A DNA stretch of 64,000 nucleotides from the NCBI GenBank assembly GCA_015956445.1, contig WIUZ02000002.1:2418001-2482000 (forward strand). Reading direction: 5' to 3'. The notes under the pieces were generated by a model. The model saw nothing but the letters and a program-made list of their open reading frames with translations, searched no databases and had not been told where the DNA came from. Of the stretch, positions 34,216 through 46,576 are shown in pieces. Numbering within the stretch: the stretch's first letter is position 1; each line of letters opens with the position of its first letter. Position numbers and translations under genes: made by a program. This DNA is from Thelephora terrestris (lineage: Eukaryota > Basidiomycota > Agaricomycetes > Thelephorales > Thelephoraceae).

Positions 34216-35130
34216 GGCTCAGACCTGACGAGTTAAGGGTCGGGATTTCAGGGGAGGGTAGCTGGAGGGAAGGGGATCGGAGAAAGAAAACAGGAGACAA
34301 GGAATTGGAGATGAAGGGAGCGAGAGGTTATAAGCACTTGAGAGCCCATTTGGAAGGAATTGCGTGAGACGGCAAAGGGGTAACAAGCGTTTTCTCGGCC
34401 GGTGTCTCGCTACCTTCAGTGTTCATTGGGATGGCATCACTCCGCGACGTCGTGGGCCATCAGCACCAAACACGAGCGCGGCGAGGAAATAGCGAGAATA
34501 TGAGTGTGCGCGGGTTTCCTTAGAGCTCATTTCTTTCTTTCTGTTCCGATTTTTGATTGGGTGAGACCCGGAACCCGGGGGAGGCACTTTGGGGCGGTTT
34601 GTCCGGTCATTCCGCTTCCAGTCTCTAGGGTCTTCAGTAAAACAAAATCACGAATCGACACCCATGTTCAGCGTTCGGGACGTTCGTCCCTGACGCTAAC
34701 CTCGCGTCCCAAGGTCTCTTGCTGACGGCATGACGAGTTAGGCTTGATACAAAAAGTACGGCAGGTTGGGATCCACCGGGTGACTGTGCTCCCGTTTCCC
34801 CCTCTAGATAGGGTATTTTTGCGAGCCACTGATTGATAATTTGTCCCGTCGAAGTCCTTTTTTCTGCCGTAGATCTGTCAGGGTCGAGAACTCAGTCGCT
34901 GATGTGGGGGCTGGTTTGCGGGAGCACAGAGGTTAGGCATGGGCGGATAGCTCCGAACTTGGACATGGGCGGTTGTGAGAGCACGCGCTCGAACGACAAA
35001 ACGTGGGCGGCCAGGGGAAGCTCGAACAACGTTTGCCATGCCTCGTCTCGGTGAAGTGTAGGTAGGATCAGTTGCGTGGCAAACGCCGGATTGAGTTCGA
35101 TCAAGCAAAACACTCTTATCCCGTGTCACC
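34216..35130. other. Spacer of the second duplicated unit
   Basis: No gene supported. It is partly alignable with 29389-30477. It contains the divergent promoters of seven-TM gene B and F-box gene 2. Confidence 0.5.
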
Positions 35131-36762
35131 ATGTCACAAGCACACCCTGGGACCGACCTTGGTATCGAACAGTTGGTGCACGCGCTGGGTCGAGGGTTGG
35201 ATCAGCTCAGAAGGTAGAGACATCTACACTGTCGCGTCATCGTTTTGACTCAGCTCCTCGTTCAGCAGCCTGCACGGATTAGGAACATCGAAGGTCCGAT
35301 TCCGCAGATTTCGACATGATCTTGTCATATAACGCCTATTGGCTCACAGCTTCCTGCCATCGAGCGGGACCTCTCTAAGTGTTTGCAAGCGATCAAGGAA
35401 ATCAGGAACATGCACACCCCCATCAACAAGCTCCCGCCAGAGGTCCTGTCGAAGATTCTCGAGCATCGGCGCCACGAGGAAGATCTCGTCGCGGCCACAC
35501 ACGTCTGTCAGTATTGGCGTTCTACCCTGACGTCCAGCCCACCTCTCTGGACCTACATCCAAGCTGGGTTCAACCGTGACGTCGACCGTGTGCTCACGTA
35601 CCTCGAACGATCCAAGTCAGCAATCATCGATGTCAGAATAACCTCGAATGCTCTCGACGTAGTCAAGCATTTTACCCCACATATCTCACGAACCAGGTCG
35701 CTCTTCATCCAAGGTTCCCTCCGTATCTATACCGCTTCCTCATGTCTCCTGTGCCTCCCCGCTCCGCTTTTGGAACACTTAGAAATGCACGCTCACGAGA
35801 GCCCTATGCGCAGCATCGAGAATTTCCTCGGCCTACAAGCATCGTCACTTCGCTCTCTCACCCTCGATGGGGTCTTCCCGATGCCCGAATCTCCTTTCCC
35901 GCTCCCCAGCTTAGTCGAGCTTGACCTAGATCTGGGGAGGAATGCAGGTCTATTTCGCATAAGTTCGCTCTTCCGAATTTTCTCCGACTGTCCTAGACTC
36001 CAGAAGGTTCGCGTCAGCATCTCTAGTGAGATACTACAAGACCTTCCCCTGTACCAGGTCACATCGCTGGAGTCGCTGGAGGAATTGGCCTACACCTGTC
36101 GTACTGCCGTCGGAATCATCCCCCACTTGCAGCTCCCGCGCCTTAAACAACTTCTGGTGTCCTGCCCTTTGCAACAAGGACAGACAAACAAACTGGCCGA
36201 TTTCTTGCCCCATGGGGGTCACCTTCTCCTGGCCGGAGCGACCAGAATGTCGTATTCCTACGATATGCTTTCACACACGATAAAATTAACCGGGAAAGGG
36301 TTCAACATATCACTGACTGGGATCGAGCCTTTTGGGGAAAGACCCGCTCCCATCGATTGGTTTTCCGAGGGGACATGCATCCCACTCGGACAAATAGAAG
36401 ATCTGGAGGTGGAAGGCTGTCACCTCCTCAAGCATCCCCCCATCAATCTCTTCAACACCTTAACAACACTTCGGGTGACCCTGTGGACTGAACTGTGCAT
36501 TGAGAGGCATCTAGAGTTGTTGTACCCGCACCCGGAGGCAGGGATTCCTTGCCCATCCCTCCGAGAAATCGACTGTACTTTTTGGAGGCCCCCCGAGCCA
36601 TTCGTGTGGCCACTCTTGGACATAGCCAGGGAGAGGTGGCGCGTTGGACATCAGCTTGAGCTGGTTTGTATATCAACTAGGGAAGAATTGGATCGGGGTC
36701 TCGAGGACGAGTTGAGGGAGCAGGTAAAAGAGCTTCGCTTCAGAAAGTACGCCGTGAAATAG
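35131..36762 (+). CDS. F-box/LRR-type protein, copy 2
   Basis: The main exon is open from before 35383 to 36762; the first in-frame ATG is at 35410 (MHTPINKLPPEVL). The F-box NKLPPEVLSKILEHRRHEED is followed by VCQYWRSTLTSSPPLW and then LRR-like blocks (LERSKSAIIDVRI, PLLEHLEMHAH, ASSLRSLTLDGVF, LPSLVELDLDL, CPRLQKVRV, LPRLKQLLVSCPL), ending KELRFRKYAVK. A candidate first exon MSQAHPGTDLGIEQLVHALG at 35131 matches copy 1, but its GT donor is in phase 2 while the next acceptor needs phase 0, so the 5' end is unsettled. About 450 residues. Such proteins are presumed SCF adaptors; the LRR part would bind the substrate. No stop interrupts it, unlike copy 1. Confidence 0.75.
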
Positions 36763-37779
36763 AGTCCTATGTGTGCGCATATGTTGTGCATTATTGTACA
36801 AAAATTCACATGAGCAACCTTGTTCTGTAGACGTTCCCGCCGCAGACGTAGGGTCTGCAATGTCAGAGCGGGATCCCAGTATATTTTGGAAGGCTGAGGA
36901 GTTAAGATACATGATAAGTGCTGTGGAAGGGCTGGGTATTTTGAGGGTAGCCGTAAAGTTTTGCTGATGAAGGGCAACGACACATTCGAACGCAGCTGAG
37001 GGACGAACGACAAAAATCGCCATGTTTAAACCGGTTAACCTTCCACAACTATGTTTTGCCGACAATAGTCTCCGCGATGCATGCATGGAAGTTTCTGGCC
37101 GTCTTGGTGATCCGGGGCAGCCATTTATACTGCGACGCGCGACAGTGACCATACAGTAGGAACCGTGTATAGCTCACCCCATGTTATGCCTTAGCCAAAG
37201 ACGTGTGTGAATGACACGACCCTGGCCAGTAGTTGAGCGTTAACCATGAAGGAAATTTTGAGAATATGCACTCCGATGTCAGGAATATGTAGGATCTTTC
37301 GGTACATCAGAGCACGGTGAGGCTCGCCAGTAACATTGCAGGGGGACGCTGGGAGCCCAAACGAAGCTGCGGTGGTAGTGAATGGAGGGCTATTGCGGAG
37401 TGTGAAGAAGGGGTGCGCGGCGTCGTTTCGTAGACTGCTGGCACGCCATCCTGTCCGACGGGCGGTCAACGATCTGAGCGAGAATAGAACTTATTTTGTA
37501 AGATGGCCTTTTTGCTTCGAGCGGTAACTCAGGGGGGTGATCTCTGCTGTTTCCCTCGGACTGCATGACCCTGGAACCCACTGCAGGGAGTCGGTCGAAA
37601 AGAGCGGTTTAAGGATGAGGCGACGCGCCGAAATAAAAGCAACGTGATTTGCAGCGATCACCGTGACCGTCCGACGGTAAACAAGGAATCACATGTATGT
37701 CATCTCCCCCTGATCTTTATCCGGGGAATTCAGTGCGTTTAAGCTCCCGCTCACATCTCTCCCACTAACCAATACTACC
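36763..37779. other. Intergenic, promoter side of the dehydrogenase
   Basis: No supported gene. Some minus-strand frames exist without recognisable content. The stretch just before 37780 is pyrimidine-rich and ends in a CTACCATG start context. Confidence 0.5.
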
Positions 37780-39948
37780 ATGTCTACCAAAGTCTTCACC
37801 CGTCAGGACGTCGAGTCCGTGAGTCACTTCTTCCTCTGTTGCTACGCAGGTATTCACCATAACTGACATCTGGTTCTATAGCACAATCAGGCCGGTGACC
37901 TCGTATGTGTCATTTGAGATCGGTCGCGCTCGAGGAAAAAACTTACACAGAGCGGCTCGATAGTGGGTCATCATTGACAGCAAGGTCTATGACTTGACCA
38001 AGTTTAAGGATATGCACCCCGGAGGTGTTGGCGTCCTACTTCACTCCGACGTCGGTACGCATCAGTCGCCGACACGGCGTTCCGGTGCCACCTGACCCAT
38101 TGATTCCGCATAGCTGGACTGGATGCAACCGAAGCTTTTTACGGCCTCCACAAGGGGGAAGTCCTTGATCGACCTCAGTACAAGCGGCTGGTCATCGGCA
38201 CCGTGAAGGATGAGGAGCCCTTGGTCGCTCCCCCTGGCCCTGGCGACATTTCGCTGGTTCCGTATGCTGAACCTACCTGGCTAACACCTGGCTACTACAG
38301 CCCCTACTTCAAGGAGGTACGGAGACTCCAATTGTCATCAGAACGGACGGAATTGACCCGTTCTAGACCCACCGCACGTATCAGAAGGCTATTCGTCAAT
38401 TCATTGATGAGGTTATCACTCCGGACGCTGCTTTTAATGGCTCAAGAGGGAAGAGACCTAGCACAGAGGTAAACGAAAAGATGGCGTATGTACAAACAGC
38501 ATTACCCTACGCGCCACAACCTTTGACAAACCTCGTAAACAGCGAACTCAACCTGTTTGCCATGTCTCTTGGTCCAGGGAAGCATTTGAAGGGTCTCAAA
38601 CTCATGAACGGTCTCGTCACTCCAGAAGAGGTTTGCTTTACTGTTCCTCATCGCTTAGTGCCTGGGGATCTGACACGAAAAACTCTAGTTTGACCCCTTT
38701 CACGAGTTAATCACATCTCAGGAGCTTGTCCGTTGCGGGGACCGTGGTTACGGTGACGGTATAGACTCTCCTAGATCCAAACCTTCTCGGGGCTGAACAT
38801 TATCCTCAGGTATCATAGGTGGCCTGGTAATCGGGTTACCACCAGTTATTAACTTTGGATCGGAGGAACTGAAACAGAAAGTGCTCCCTGAAGTTTTTTC
38901 CGGGAAGAAGTTCATTTGTCTCGCCATCTCGGAGGCCCATGCGGGGTCGGACGTGTTTGGTCTCCAGACTTCCGCGGAGAAGACCGAGGACGGGAAACAC
39001 TGGATTATCAATGGAACCAAGAAGTGGATCACCGGTGGCATGTACGCTGACTAGTGGGTGTATTCAATGCGGGACTCTTTCGGAGGTTTTGACTTCCCGC
39101 GTGCAGCTTCTCCACAGGTTGCAAAACCGAGGATGGGTTTACAGTCATTTTGATTCCTCGAGTTGAGGGCGTCGAGACCAAACCGATCAAGACTAGCTAC
39201 TCGCCATCCGCGGGCACCGCTTATGTCACTTTCGATAACGTGAAAGTCCCTGTTGAAAACACTCTTGGGCCCGAGGGTGGAGGGATCTTCGTCATACTCT
39301 CGTGAGCCTTGACTTTTCTCGCGTCGAATAATACTGAGGCTCGAGCGTGATAGGAACTTCAATCACGAGCGATGGGTCATGTGCTGTAGCTCCGCACGTT
39401 CACAGCGATATATTATTGAGCGTTGTCTCAAGTGGATTAACCAACGTAAGGCTTTCGGGAAGCCTTTGGCGAACCAGCCGGTCGTCCGAGCCAAGATAGC
39501 CGCTATGATCTCAAGAGCGGAGGCTATCCAGGCCTGGCTGGAGAACATCACGTACCAAATGTGTAATATGGTACCTATCTCCCTGTCTCCTGTGCGAAGG
39601 AGAAAGGATACTGAAGCGCGCCCTCTATAGTCGTATAAACAACAGGCCAGCAAGCTCGCTGGTCAGATTGCTTTGCTGAAGGCCTACTCGACGAAGTCCG
39701 CTCAGCAAACGGCTCAAGATGCCGTTCAGATTTTCGGTGGGCGTGGCATTACACAATCAGGTATGGGTGCTGAGATCGAGCACGTAAGTCATCTCCCCGA
39801 TTCGCATCCCCCAGTTCGGTGCTGAACGGCATCACAGTATTACAGGACCGTCACCTTCGACTCGCTGTTGGGCGGGAGCGAGGATGTACTTGCTGATCTT
39901 GGTGTTCGACAAGCTATCAAAGCGATGCCGAAGAACTCTAAGTTGTAG
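37780..39948 (+). CDS. Cytochrome b5 / acyl-CoA dehydrogenase fusion
   Basis: ATG at 37780 (MSTKVFTRQDVES). Many small exons, including a 21-nt one (HNQAGDL), join in frame. Residues 1 to about 90 are a cytochrome b5 domain: WVIIDSKVYDLTKF, the haem histidines in MHPGG and in FYGLHKGEV. Then an acyl-CoA dehydrogenase: QKAIRQFIDEVITPDA, the FAD-contact stretch CLAISEAHAGSD, WIINGTKKWITGG, PVENTLGPEGGG, ERCLKWINQRKAFGKPL, FGGRGITQ and GGSEDVLADLGVRQA. It ends KNSKL-stop at 39946-39948. A GTGGGT intron at about 39053 explains an apparent stop after MYAD. It should oxidise acyl-CoA with FAD, with the b5 domain as electron partner. The exact substrate is unknown. It looks intact. Confidence 0.87.
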
Positions 39949-40109
39949 GGGGTTGTTGGTTTGTTTGCCTTGCATTCGCATATCTTATCTGCATATTCTA
40001 CGCGTAACAACATATCTGTACAGAGTCCCTTTAAAGACTTTGGGCGATCTCGCTGTGATAGTGAGGCTTGCCCAAAGAGCCCAGAAGATGATTTCGTCCT
40101 ATTTCCTCG

Positions 40110-40900
40110 AGCTTCAGGCCGTTGTAGACGAGCGTAGGCTGCCACGAGCCGCGTGAAACCCGATCCAGTGAAGCGATACCGATGTGATGTAGTTCTATAC
40201 CTCCGGGCCCAACTCTAAACTTTTCATAGGCCGGGTCGATGGAGACAGATTTTTTAATCTAAGGGCATAGTGTTCACATCAAGAAGAGTCCCAAAGACCG
40301 GGGCACAGACCTCGATAAACTTGTGCAACAACTTGGCAATATCTGTCACCAACTTCGCGCGTGAGATGCTCTTCGGTTTCTCCTGATAATTGACGATTCT
40401 TATCTAGAAGGTAGTTCAATCAATCCGTGGATTTTTGAGCCATGATCCTCACTTGTGCTCCCCATCCATCGTATCCTGGCCACTGGAAAAGATGACAATT
40501 CGATGAGCGATGACTCTAAGATTCTTGCGAAAGATCAAAGACCTCGATTCGTAGGTTTAGAGTCTGACCCAGCTCGGTAAAAACTGCACTATCCCTGTCC
40601 ACCAGAAGGTCGCACCGTCCAGCAAGTGCAAGTTCCGCGGGCAAGTGTCTACCGCCGGCCGTCGCAAAATAGATTTTCTGAGGGGCCCCATCATTTGGAA
40701 TTGAGGTTCCCTGGACGTATAAACGCTGTGGAATGAGAGATCCGTCATCCCGAATCGCAGTTTCATGGGAGTAGGGACGCTAGGGAATGCAGGTGTCAGA
40801 GGGAGGTTTTGTTTAAACTCTAAGAGCACGTAGCTCGAGGCATGCACATACCGTCTGAGTACTTGAGCCGATGTTTTCTATGAGCCTCTCATAGACTTTA
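40110..40900 (-). CDS. Unrecognised Agaricomycete-type protein, family X copy 1, incomplete
   Basis: Minus-strand blocks: VPQRLYVQGTS-like start, PQKI-FATAGGRHLPAELALAGRCDLLVDRDSAVFTELGQ (about 40680-40560), an intron, then a block at 40500-40430 and a C-terminal part up to about 40110. Matching parts occur at 43640-44400 and 55190-56100. The reading switches frames several times, some of it explained by introns. I do not know the function. The gene is next to and convergent with the dehydrogenase. Its 3' part was duplicated together with the dehydrogenase 3' end (see 43350). Confidence 0.45.
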
Positions 40901-41299
40901 TCCTGTCCGCAAACAGTCAGTTGCACAGTGGAATATTACGCAGTATCCACCACGTACGAAGACAGCTTCTGCGGCGTTATTTGAAGGCGAATCACCGTGT
41001 ACGAGGCCAGATTGTGATGTGTCTCCCGAAGGCGAATGATGGTAAACGGCGTCCTGTCGGCAATGAGACCCTATCAGCCTTCCCACTACAAGAATCGGTG
41101 TGAAAGCTTCGGGAAACGGAAAAGATGCGAAACTGACCTCCGTCACCGTCTACCTCGATGTCTGGCCGGCGTTCAGAAAGAATTCCTGACATCTCGGATG
41201 TGAGTGTCCCCTGTCACGAATGAGTGTGTGTTATCTGTAAGATAGCCTTGGGCCATACTTCTCGCATCTGGTAAATGTCACGGTGGTGGATCAACACAG

Positions 41300-42545
41300 C
41301 TTCCGCTTTGGAGTTCTACCAAAGAGGACATTAGATGTTGCCGAGAATGTCAGCAGAAGAAACTCACTTCAAAGACATATTTCGCGATGACATCAAAATC
41401 GTCTCTTTCCTCCTGAACGAGAAGTGAGAACTTGAAACGAGTTTCGAGTACGACGTACATTGTGGATCGGTTCAAGATTTGAGTCATCATAAGGAACCAA
41501 GCTGTAGTAGTCCGTGGCAGAGCCCCCGCCCCCCTCAAACCCGGTGTTGGAATCCGAGGTCGATTGAACCATGAGCTCTGGAAGTGTCTCGTCGTAGTTT
41601 TTTCCGGGGCCAAGATCGTGTGGACCAGCTGACGCCTTCATGACCTCGGGAATCCAAAGTGCCCTCCAGCGCATGGTATAATATCGGACGAATACGCATT
41701 GGTTGAACTGTTCCGGAATCTTCACTATCTTGGGATTGAGCTCTTCTGGAGTCTCCTCCGTATTGGGGTAAGGCCTTTGTGGACCGCCCTCTATATTAGG
41801 TTTGAAAATTTCCGGTCCAAGCCCTTCGGGGAGTGGTGGTAGATTTTGGAGGTGAGGCCCACAGTTTGTATGGATCAATCCTCGAGTTTCCCACTTTCCC
41901 CAGGCAGACCCGGAAGCAGAGGCTATGAGAGGGGCTGGAATCGTAAACTTGGATGAAAGGGATGCGCCATTGCTCGAGTATGCCATCATCGAAAACTCCC
42001 TCGTCATGTCAACGCCGGTGACGAGGACCGGCTTGATGTCGTTGCCAAGTCGCTTTTTCCGTGAAAAGGTTACCCAGGAGTTATAGTGACGTTTCGTGTA
42101 TTCTTCATAGTCGGCTTCGCATTCAACGTCTGCGCGAAAAGTGTGGCATTTGGTGACAAGGGCCGCCCCTTGTTCCTTGGTGAGCTCAAACGAGAAGCTG
42201 ACGGCGGGTTCTGCGGATCTAAGACCATGATTAAGAAGGCGGAAGAAATGAAGTTCAATGAACCTAACGGAGTTGCGGAAGCCGAGGCGCCTACATCTAC
42301 TCCAGACTTCTCGACGACACTCTCGGTAATGCAACCGGGCGATAGAGGCTGACGAAGCGTGAAGGGACCAACATCCAATGGTTCGAATGATTGTGGAACG
42401 TCTTGGCCCAGCTGACATGAATCTAATGGACGGGTTGCGGAGAACAACAAGTGGAAGCCACCGCGGCGGATATATCCCACATCTCCAAGTTTGATGCGCT
42501 CGTAATTGTGATTCGGTTCGGGCTCCCTGAGATGTCCATCATCTT
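41300..42545 (-). CDS. Unrecognised Agaricomycete-type protein, family Y
   Basis: Blocks in order: NYERIKLGDVGYIRRGGFHLLFS (about 42515-42450), LGQDVPQSFEPLDVGPFTLRQP, SFSFELTKEQGAALVTKCHTFRADVE (about 42210), YEEYTKRHYNSWVTFSRKKR, NDIKPVLVTGVDMTREFSMMAY, FNQCVFVRYYTMRWRALWIPEVMKASAGPHDLGPG, and after an intron ERDDFDVIAKYVFE (about 41390). The first exon lies further up and is not resolved. The family is common in mushroom genomes; I know of no function. A truncated paralogue is at 22281-23150. Frames are consistent with splicing, so the gene may be intact. Position next to kinases recurs in this cluster. Confidence 0.6.
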
Positions 42546-43349
42546 AGAGGACGAGAGACACCGATGTTGAGGAAGGGGTATACCATAATGCATGTCCGTG
42601 ACGAAAAACGCCCATCTGCCTAGGGCCCACTCATTAGTGTCTTTAAAGGACAGCTCTAGTAGACAAGAGCACTCACTCCCGATATATCTCCCATCCCGGC
42701 CGGCTTGGAAACATGGTGAGACCTGAGAGGTAGAATGAGAGACGAAGAGCGAGCGAGGATCAGAGCAGTAGCAGGCGTCTCATCGGCTTTTGTTGCCCAG
42801 AACTATGATGTTACGTTAGTCGGTTCTGAGGTCTGGGGTTGTCCACTAACCTTTTAGTTGCTGTCACGGGAGGCATTCATCAAGCACAGCCAAAATTTGG
42901 TAATCGTAGGTGGCCTTGGCCATGGATGAATGGCAATTGTGTGGGATTGGGTAGTGGGTGACCTGTATTCCGTCCATCAAGGGGTGTTGTGTAGTTGGAA
43001 TGGAGGCCAGCTGCCTCACCGGCGCGGAAGTTCAGGCCTCAGGCCAACGAGGGTCGGCGCACTCTTGGTCTCGAATATTTAAGAGGATTTATTTACCCTG
43101 GGTCAAGTTTCGCGCCCAATGGCCTCAGGGCACCGCCCGTCGCATGGCGGATTCTCGACAGAAAGAAGAAATTTCCTGTGAGGGTCTAGTTCGTCGCGTA
43201 AGCTCCCTAGGAAACTGATAATTCGAGCGCTTGGGATCCAGAGCATCCCCCGAGCCACTCCCCACTCTGAATTTGAGTGAAATCTCGATGAGTAATATAT
43301 TGATATGTCAACGGTGAGTGTGCTTGCGCGTCACACTTCCAACGGGGAA
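42546..43349. other. Intergenic, no gene seen
   Basis: Short frames only. Holds the upstream region of the family Y gene and ends at the duplicated dehydrogenase scrap. Confidence 0.5.
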
Positions 43350-43495
43350 AACTTTCATATCTGTGCTGAACGGTGTCACAGTATTACAAGACCGTCGCCT
43401 TCGACTGAGTGTTGGGTGGAGCGGGATGTACTTGCTGATCTTGGTGTTCGACAAGCTATCAGAGCGAAGCCGAAGAAGTCTAAGCTTCAAGGGGT
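43350..43495 (+). pseudogene. Duplicated 3' fragment of the acyl-CoA dehydrogenase
   Basis: From about 43360 the plus strand matches 39822-39948 closely: AGTATTACA, then the FDSLLGGSEDV region with indels and a stop (FD-stop), then CTTGGTGTTCGACAAGCTATC. Only the last exon and the downstream sequence are present, so it cannot be functional. The similarity goes on past the stop codon into the neighbouring minus-strand gene, so a block of more than 600 bp was copied. Confidence 0.8.
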
Positions 43496-43639
43496 TGTTG
43501 GTTTCTTTGCGTTGCATCCGCATATCTTATTTGCATATTCTACGCGTAACAACATATCTGTACAGAGTTCCTTTGAAGAATTTGGGCGATCTCGCTATGA
43601 TAGTGATGCTTGCCCAAAGAGCCCAGAAGCTGATTTCGA

Positions 43640-44400
43640 CCTATATTTCCTCGAGCTCCAGGCCGTTGTAGACGAGCACAGGCTGCCACGAGCCGCGCGT
43701 AACCTGTTCCAGTGAAGCGATACCGATGTGACGTAGTTCGATACCTCCGGGTCCAACTCTAAACGTCTCATGGACGGGGTAGATTTCGACAGATTCTTTC
43801 GCCTGAAGGCATAGTCTGCACATCACGAAGAGCCCAAAGACCAGGGACACTGACCTCGATAAACTTGACTAGCTGCTTAGCGATCTCTGTCACCAACTTT
43901 GCGCGTGAGATACTCCTCGGTTTCTCCTGATAGCTGACGACTCTTATCTAGAAGGTATTTCAATTAATTCGTGGATTTTTGAGCCATGATGCTCACTTGT
44001 GCTCCCCATCCATCGTACCCTGGCCACTGTAGAAAATGACGATTAGATGAGCGATGACTCTAGGAATCTTGTGAGAGATCGAGGACCTCGATTCGTAGGT
44101 TTATGGTCTGATTTTGCTCGGTGAACACTGCGCTATCCCCGTCCACCAAAAGGTCGCACCGTCCAGCAAGTGCAAGTTCCGCGGGGAAACATGGACCATC
44201 GTCCATTGCAAATAGGATCTTCTGGGGGACCTCGCCATCACGAATCGAGGTTCCCTGGCAGTAGAGGCGCTGAGGGACACGGATACCAAGGAGCTTCTGC
44301 AAACAAACCCTCAGACTCGAAGAGTACCTGGCTCGTGGTTGTGAACACACCTCCTGCGGGTTCGAGGCGTGTTCCTCGAGAATTTTCACAAAGCGTTGAT
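43640..44400 (-). pseudogene. Family X copy 2
   Basis: Same blocks as 40110-40900: VPQRLYCQGTSIRDGEVPQK, FAMDDGPCFPAELALAGRCDLLVDGDSAVFTEQNQT and LRIEVLDLS, with a C-terminal region at 43640-43740 almost identical at DNA level to 40110-40215. The N-terminal part (about 44345-44700) has been scrambled by local repeats, so the gene is probably broken. Function unknown. Confidence 0.5.
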
Positions 44401-44700
44401 CAAGGCGCTCCTATCAGCAAAAGATCAGCCGCAAAGGGGATGTCGCGCGGTGACAACCACACACAAAGAAGTCGTCGGTACGCATCCCGTGGTCGGGCAC
44501 GCACCTCCTGAGGGTTCGGGGCGTGTCTCTCGATAATCCTCGCCAAGCGTTGATAAATGCGCTCCGCGGTCGGGCAAACACCTCTTGAGGCTTTAAGGCG
44601 TGTCTCTCGATATTTTCCACGGAGGGTTGGTAAATGCGCTCCTGTCAGCAAAAGATCAGCCGCAAAGGGAATGTCGCGCGGTGACAACCATGCACAGATA
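44345..44700. repeat. Local repeats, two unit types
   Basis: A unit with CACCTCCTGAGGGTTCGGGG and GCGTGTCTCTCGATA, ending TTGATAAATGCGCTCC, occurs three times (about 44345, 44500 and 44575) with changes. A second unit, CAGCAAAAGATCAGCCGCAA then GTCGCGCGGTGACAACCA, occurs at about 44416 and 44647. They lie across the N-terminal part of family X copy 2 and look like duplicated exon pieces. Confidence 0.7.
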
Positions 44701-44952
44701 AGTTTTCATGACCGGCACCATCCTCCTGGATCTCGTTTTCCCTTTCTGCGATGCCATCAAGACGTGTGGTCTCCTGGTATAGAGTACTCAGGAATGGAGG
44801 GGCTCGAAAAGTACCGAGAGGCGACAACGTACGGAGCCTCGATAGAAATCTGGGGTGCGCATGTTGGAACCGGATTGTCCAGCAACCTTGGCCAACTCAA
44901 CAGTTGTGTGTGGGTCCTGCGCGATGTTACAAGGATCATCAAGAGTGTGGGA

Positions 44953-45336
44953 TTAGATCGTGTTCACCTGACGTACTATGACACTGATTCTAGAATCGAT
45001 CGGGGGAGTTTGCGAGTCCGGTTTTGTTACCTCGCGCCCCACGCTGTCTACGTGTTGCTTGCGCTCTTGACGACTTGTGAGGTGATCTAGACCAGGAGAT
45101 GCGGCGGCTCCCTCGGTCATCCCAACGTCAGACTTTGGGTTCAGATCGTCAGAAAGACTGTTCGTTGAATGTGAGTCGCCACCGTGAGGATTCATCTCTT
45201 TATCCAACTCGGGAAATGGGGGCAATGGTGAATCCGAGGACTCCTCTAAACGCTGACGGACATCCTCGATGCATGGACGTTCGTTTGGTTGGAACTTCAA
45301 ACATTTTTCCAATGTCTCCCATAGCATCAGCAACAT
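44953..45336 (-). pseudogene. C-terminal tail of a TKL-like kinase
   Basis: The frame begins abruptly at LWETLEKCLKFQPNERPCIE and runs through VRQRLEESS, an acidic linker, GLDHLTSRQERKQHVDSV and a stop. This matches the end of the kinase at 56281-58553 (LWEMLEKCWIFQPNNRP, GLDHLASRP, DPEVT). Everything upstream of LW is replaced by mobile-element sequence. The missing front part may be the kinase piece at 52640-54650 (same strand). Confidence 0.6.
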
Positions 45337-45399
45337 GCCTAACGAATGTTTTTTGCCTTTTCACTTTTTTCAACTTATCTGTACTTGTCGAGAGTTGAT

Positions 45400-46576
45400 C
45401 CCCAGTGAAAAGTTTCGGAAATCGGTGGCAACTCCGGGCGATTTTGGCGATTGAATTGGGTTCGAATTGCCCTCAATCGCCATGAGTTGTGAAACTGGAC
45501 ATTTCCTCTACTGGGGACAACTGGCGGCAACTAAATCAAGATTCTGTCGTTCACAGCTTCTCCGAACGACTGATGGCAACTCAGGACGATCCTGGGTGAT
45601 TCTGGTGAGAAGGTATATATATACGATTCAGGGCGATTCCCAACGGTTCATGACGATTGCAGGTACATCTACCACATGTCCTGATGCTACAGCTATAACT
45701 CCCCTTCCCAAGTTGGCCAGAGAGGGGACACCTTCCAGCTCGGCTCGAGTGAGCTCTGATTTACGCCTACTCAAAAATGATCCGCATTCGCGATCTAAAG
45801 CACATATTGTGACCGTGAGCCTAGGATCAGAAAGGATATGAAAAAGATCTTCGATTCCCGGGACCAACCACAGGCCACCTCCAGTGATCCTTCGTGCAGA
45901 GTCCCCAATATGTGTAGTCCCTTCTCAGCAGGTTCTAGAAATTTGTGCAGAACGGGTTCAACAACCTAGGGGGCCTGAGATTGTTCACCAGAATCAACTC
46001 GAGAAATGAGCGTAAAAATAGAAAGTTCTTGGATTGATGCTTGCCTCACCTTTTCGTGGTGAACCACGTTCTGATCCGAGTCAGTCAGAAACGGACGTTA
46101 TCGAACATGTGTGGTGTCCTCTTACTTGTGCTGCAGGCGACGGTGAACCAAGGAGAAACACCGACAACATGGGCCCTCCCCCGTCTGTTCTCTCCACCTG
46201 TGGGTTTGATGCAGGATTCCGGCATACCAAGATATGAGTAGAGGTTGTGGCTTGCGAATCACCTTCATGAGGAGCCTAGGATAGTTGATATGGACGTCTA
46301 AGGAGTGGGGGTTGGGAGTAAAATAGGGACAGAGTACTTGCAGCGGCGATGGCGACGGTTGGGGTAGAAGGGGACTTGGGGATGAGACGGTTCAATTTAA
46401 TCGTGTGGGGCAGAGTTTTAGAAGCCTGGCTTTATTGAAAAAAAATTGTTCAACTTGTTCAACGCTACAGCTCGACGACATGAAGCCCAGTTCCAGTTGC
46501 CTCCAGTTGCCCCGAGTCGATCTAATTGCCACTAACCGCTGTGCGTCGCCATCAATCGACAGACTTTTCGCTGGGG
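45400..46576. mobile_element. Non-autonomous TIR element, 1.18 kb
   Basis: The left end reads CCCCAGTGAAAAGTTT and the inverted right end CCCCAGCGAAAAGTCT. TTGAT flanks both sides (45395-45399 and 46577-46581) as a 5-bp target duplication. The ends are rich in GGCAACT and GGCGAT motifs in inverted orientation. No transposase frame is inside. I cannot name its superfamily. Confidence 0.55.
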
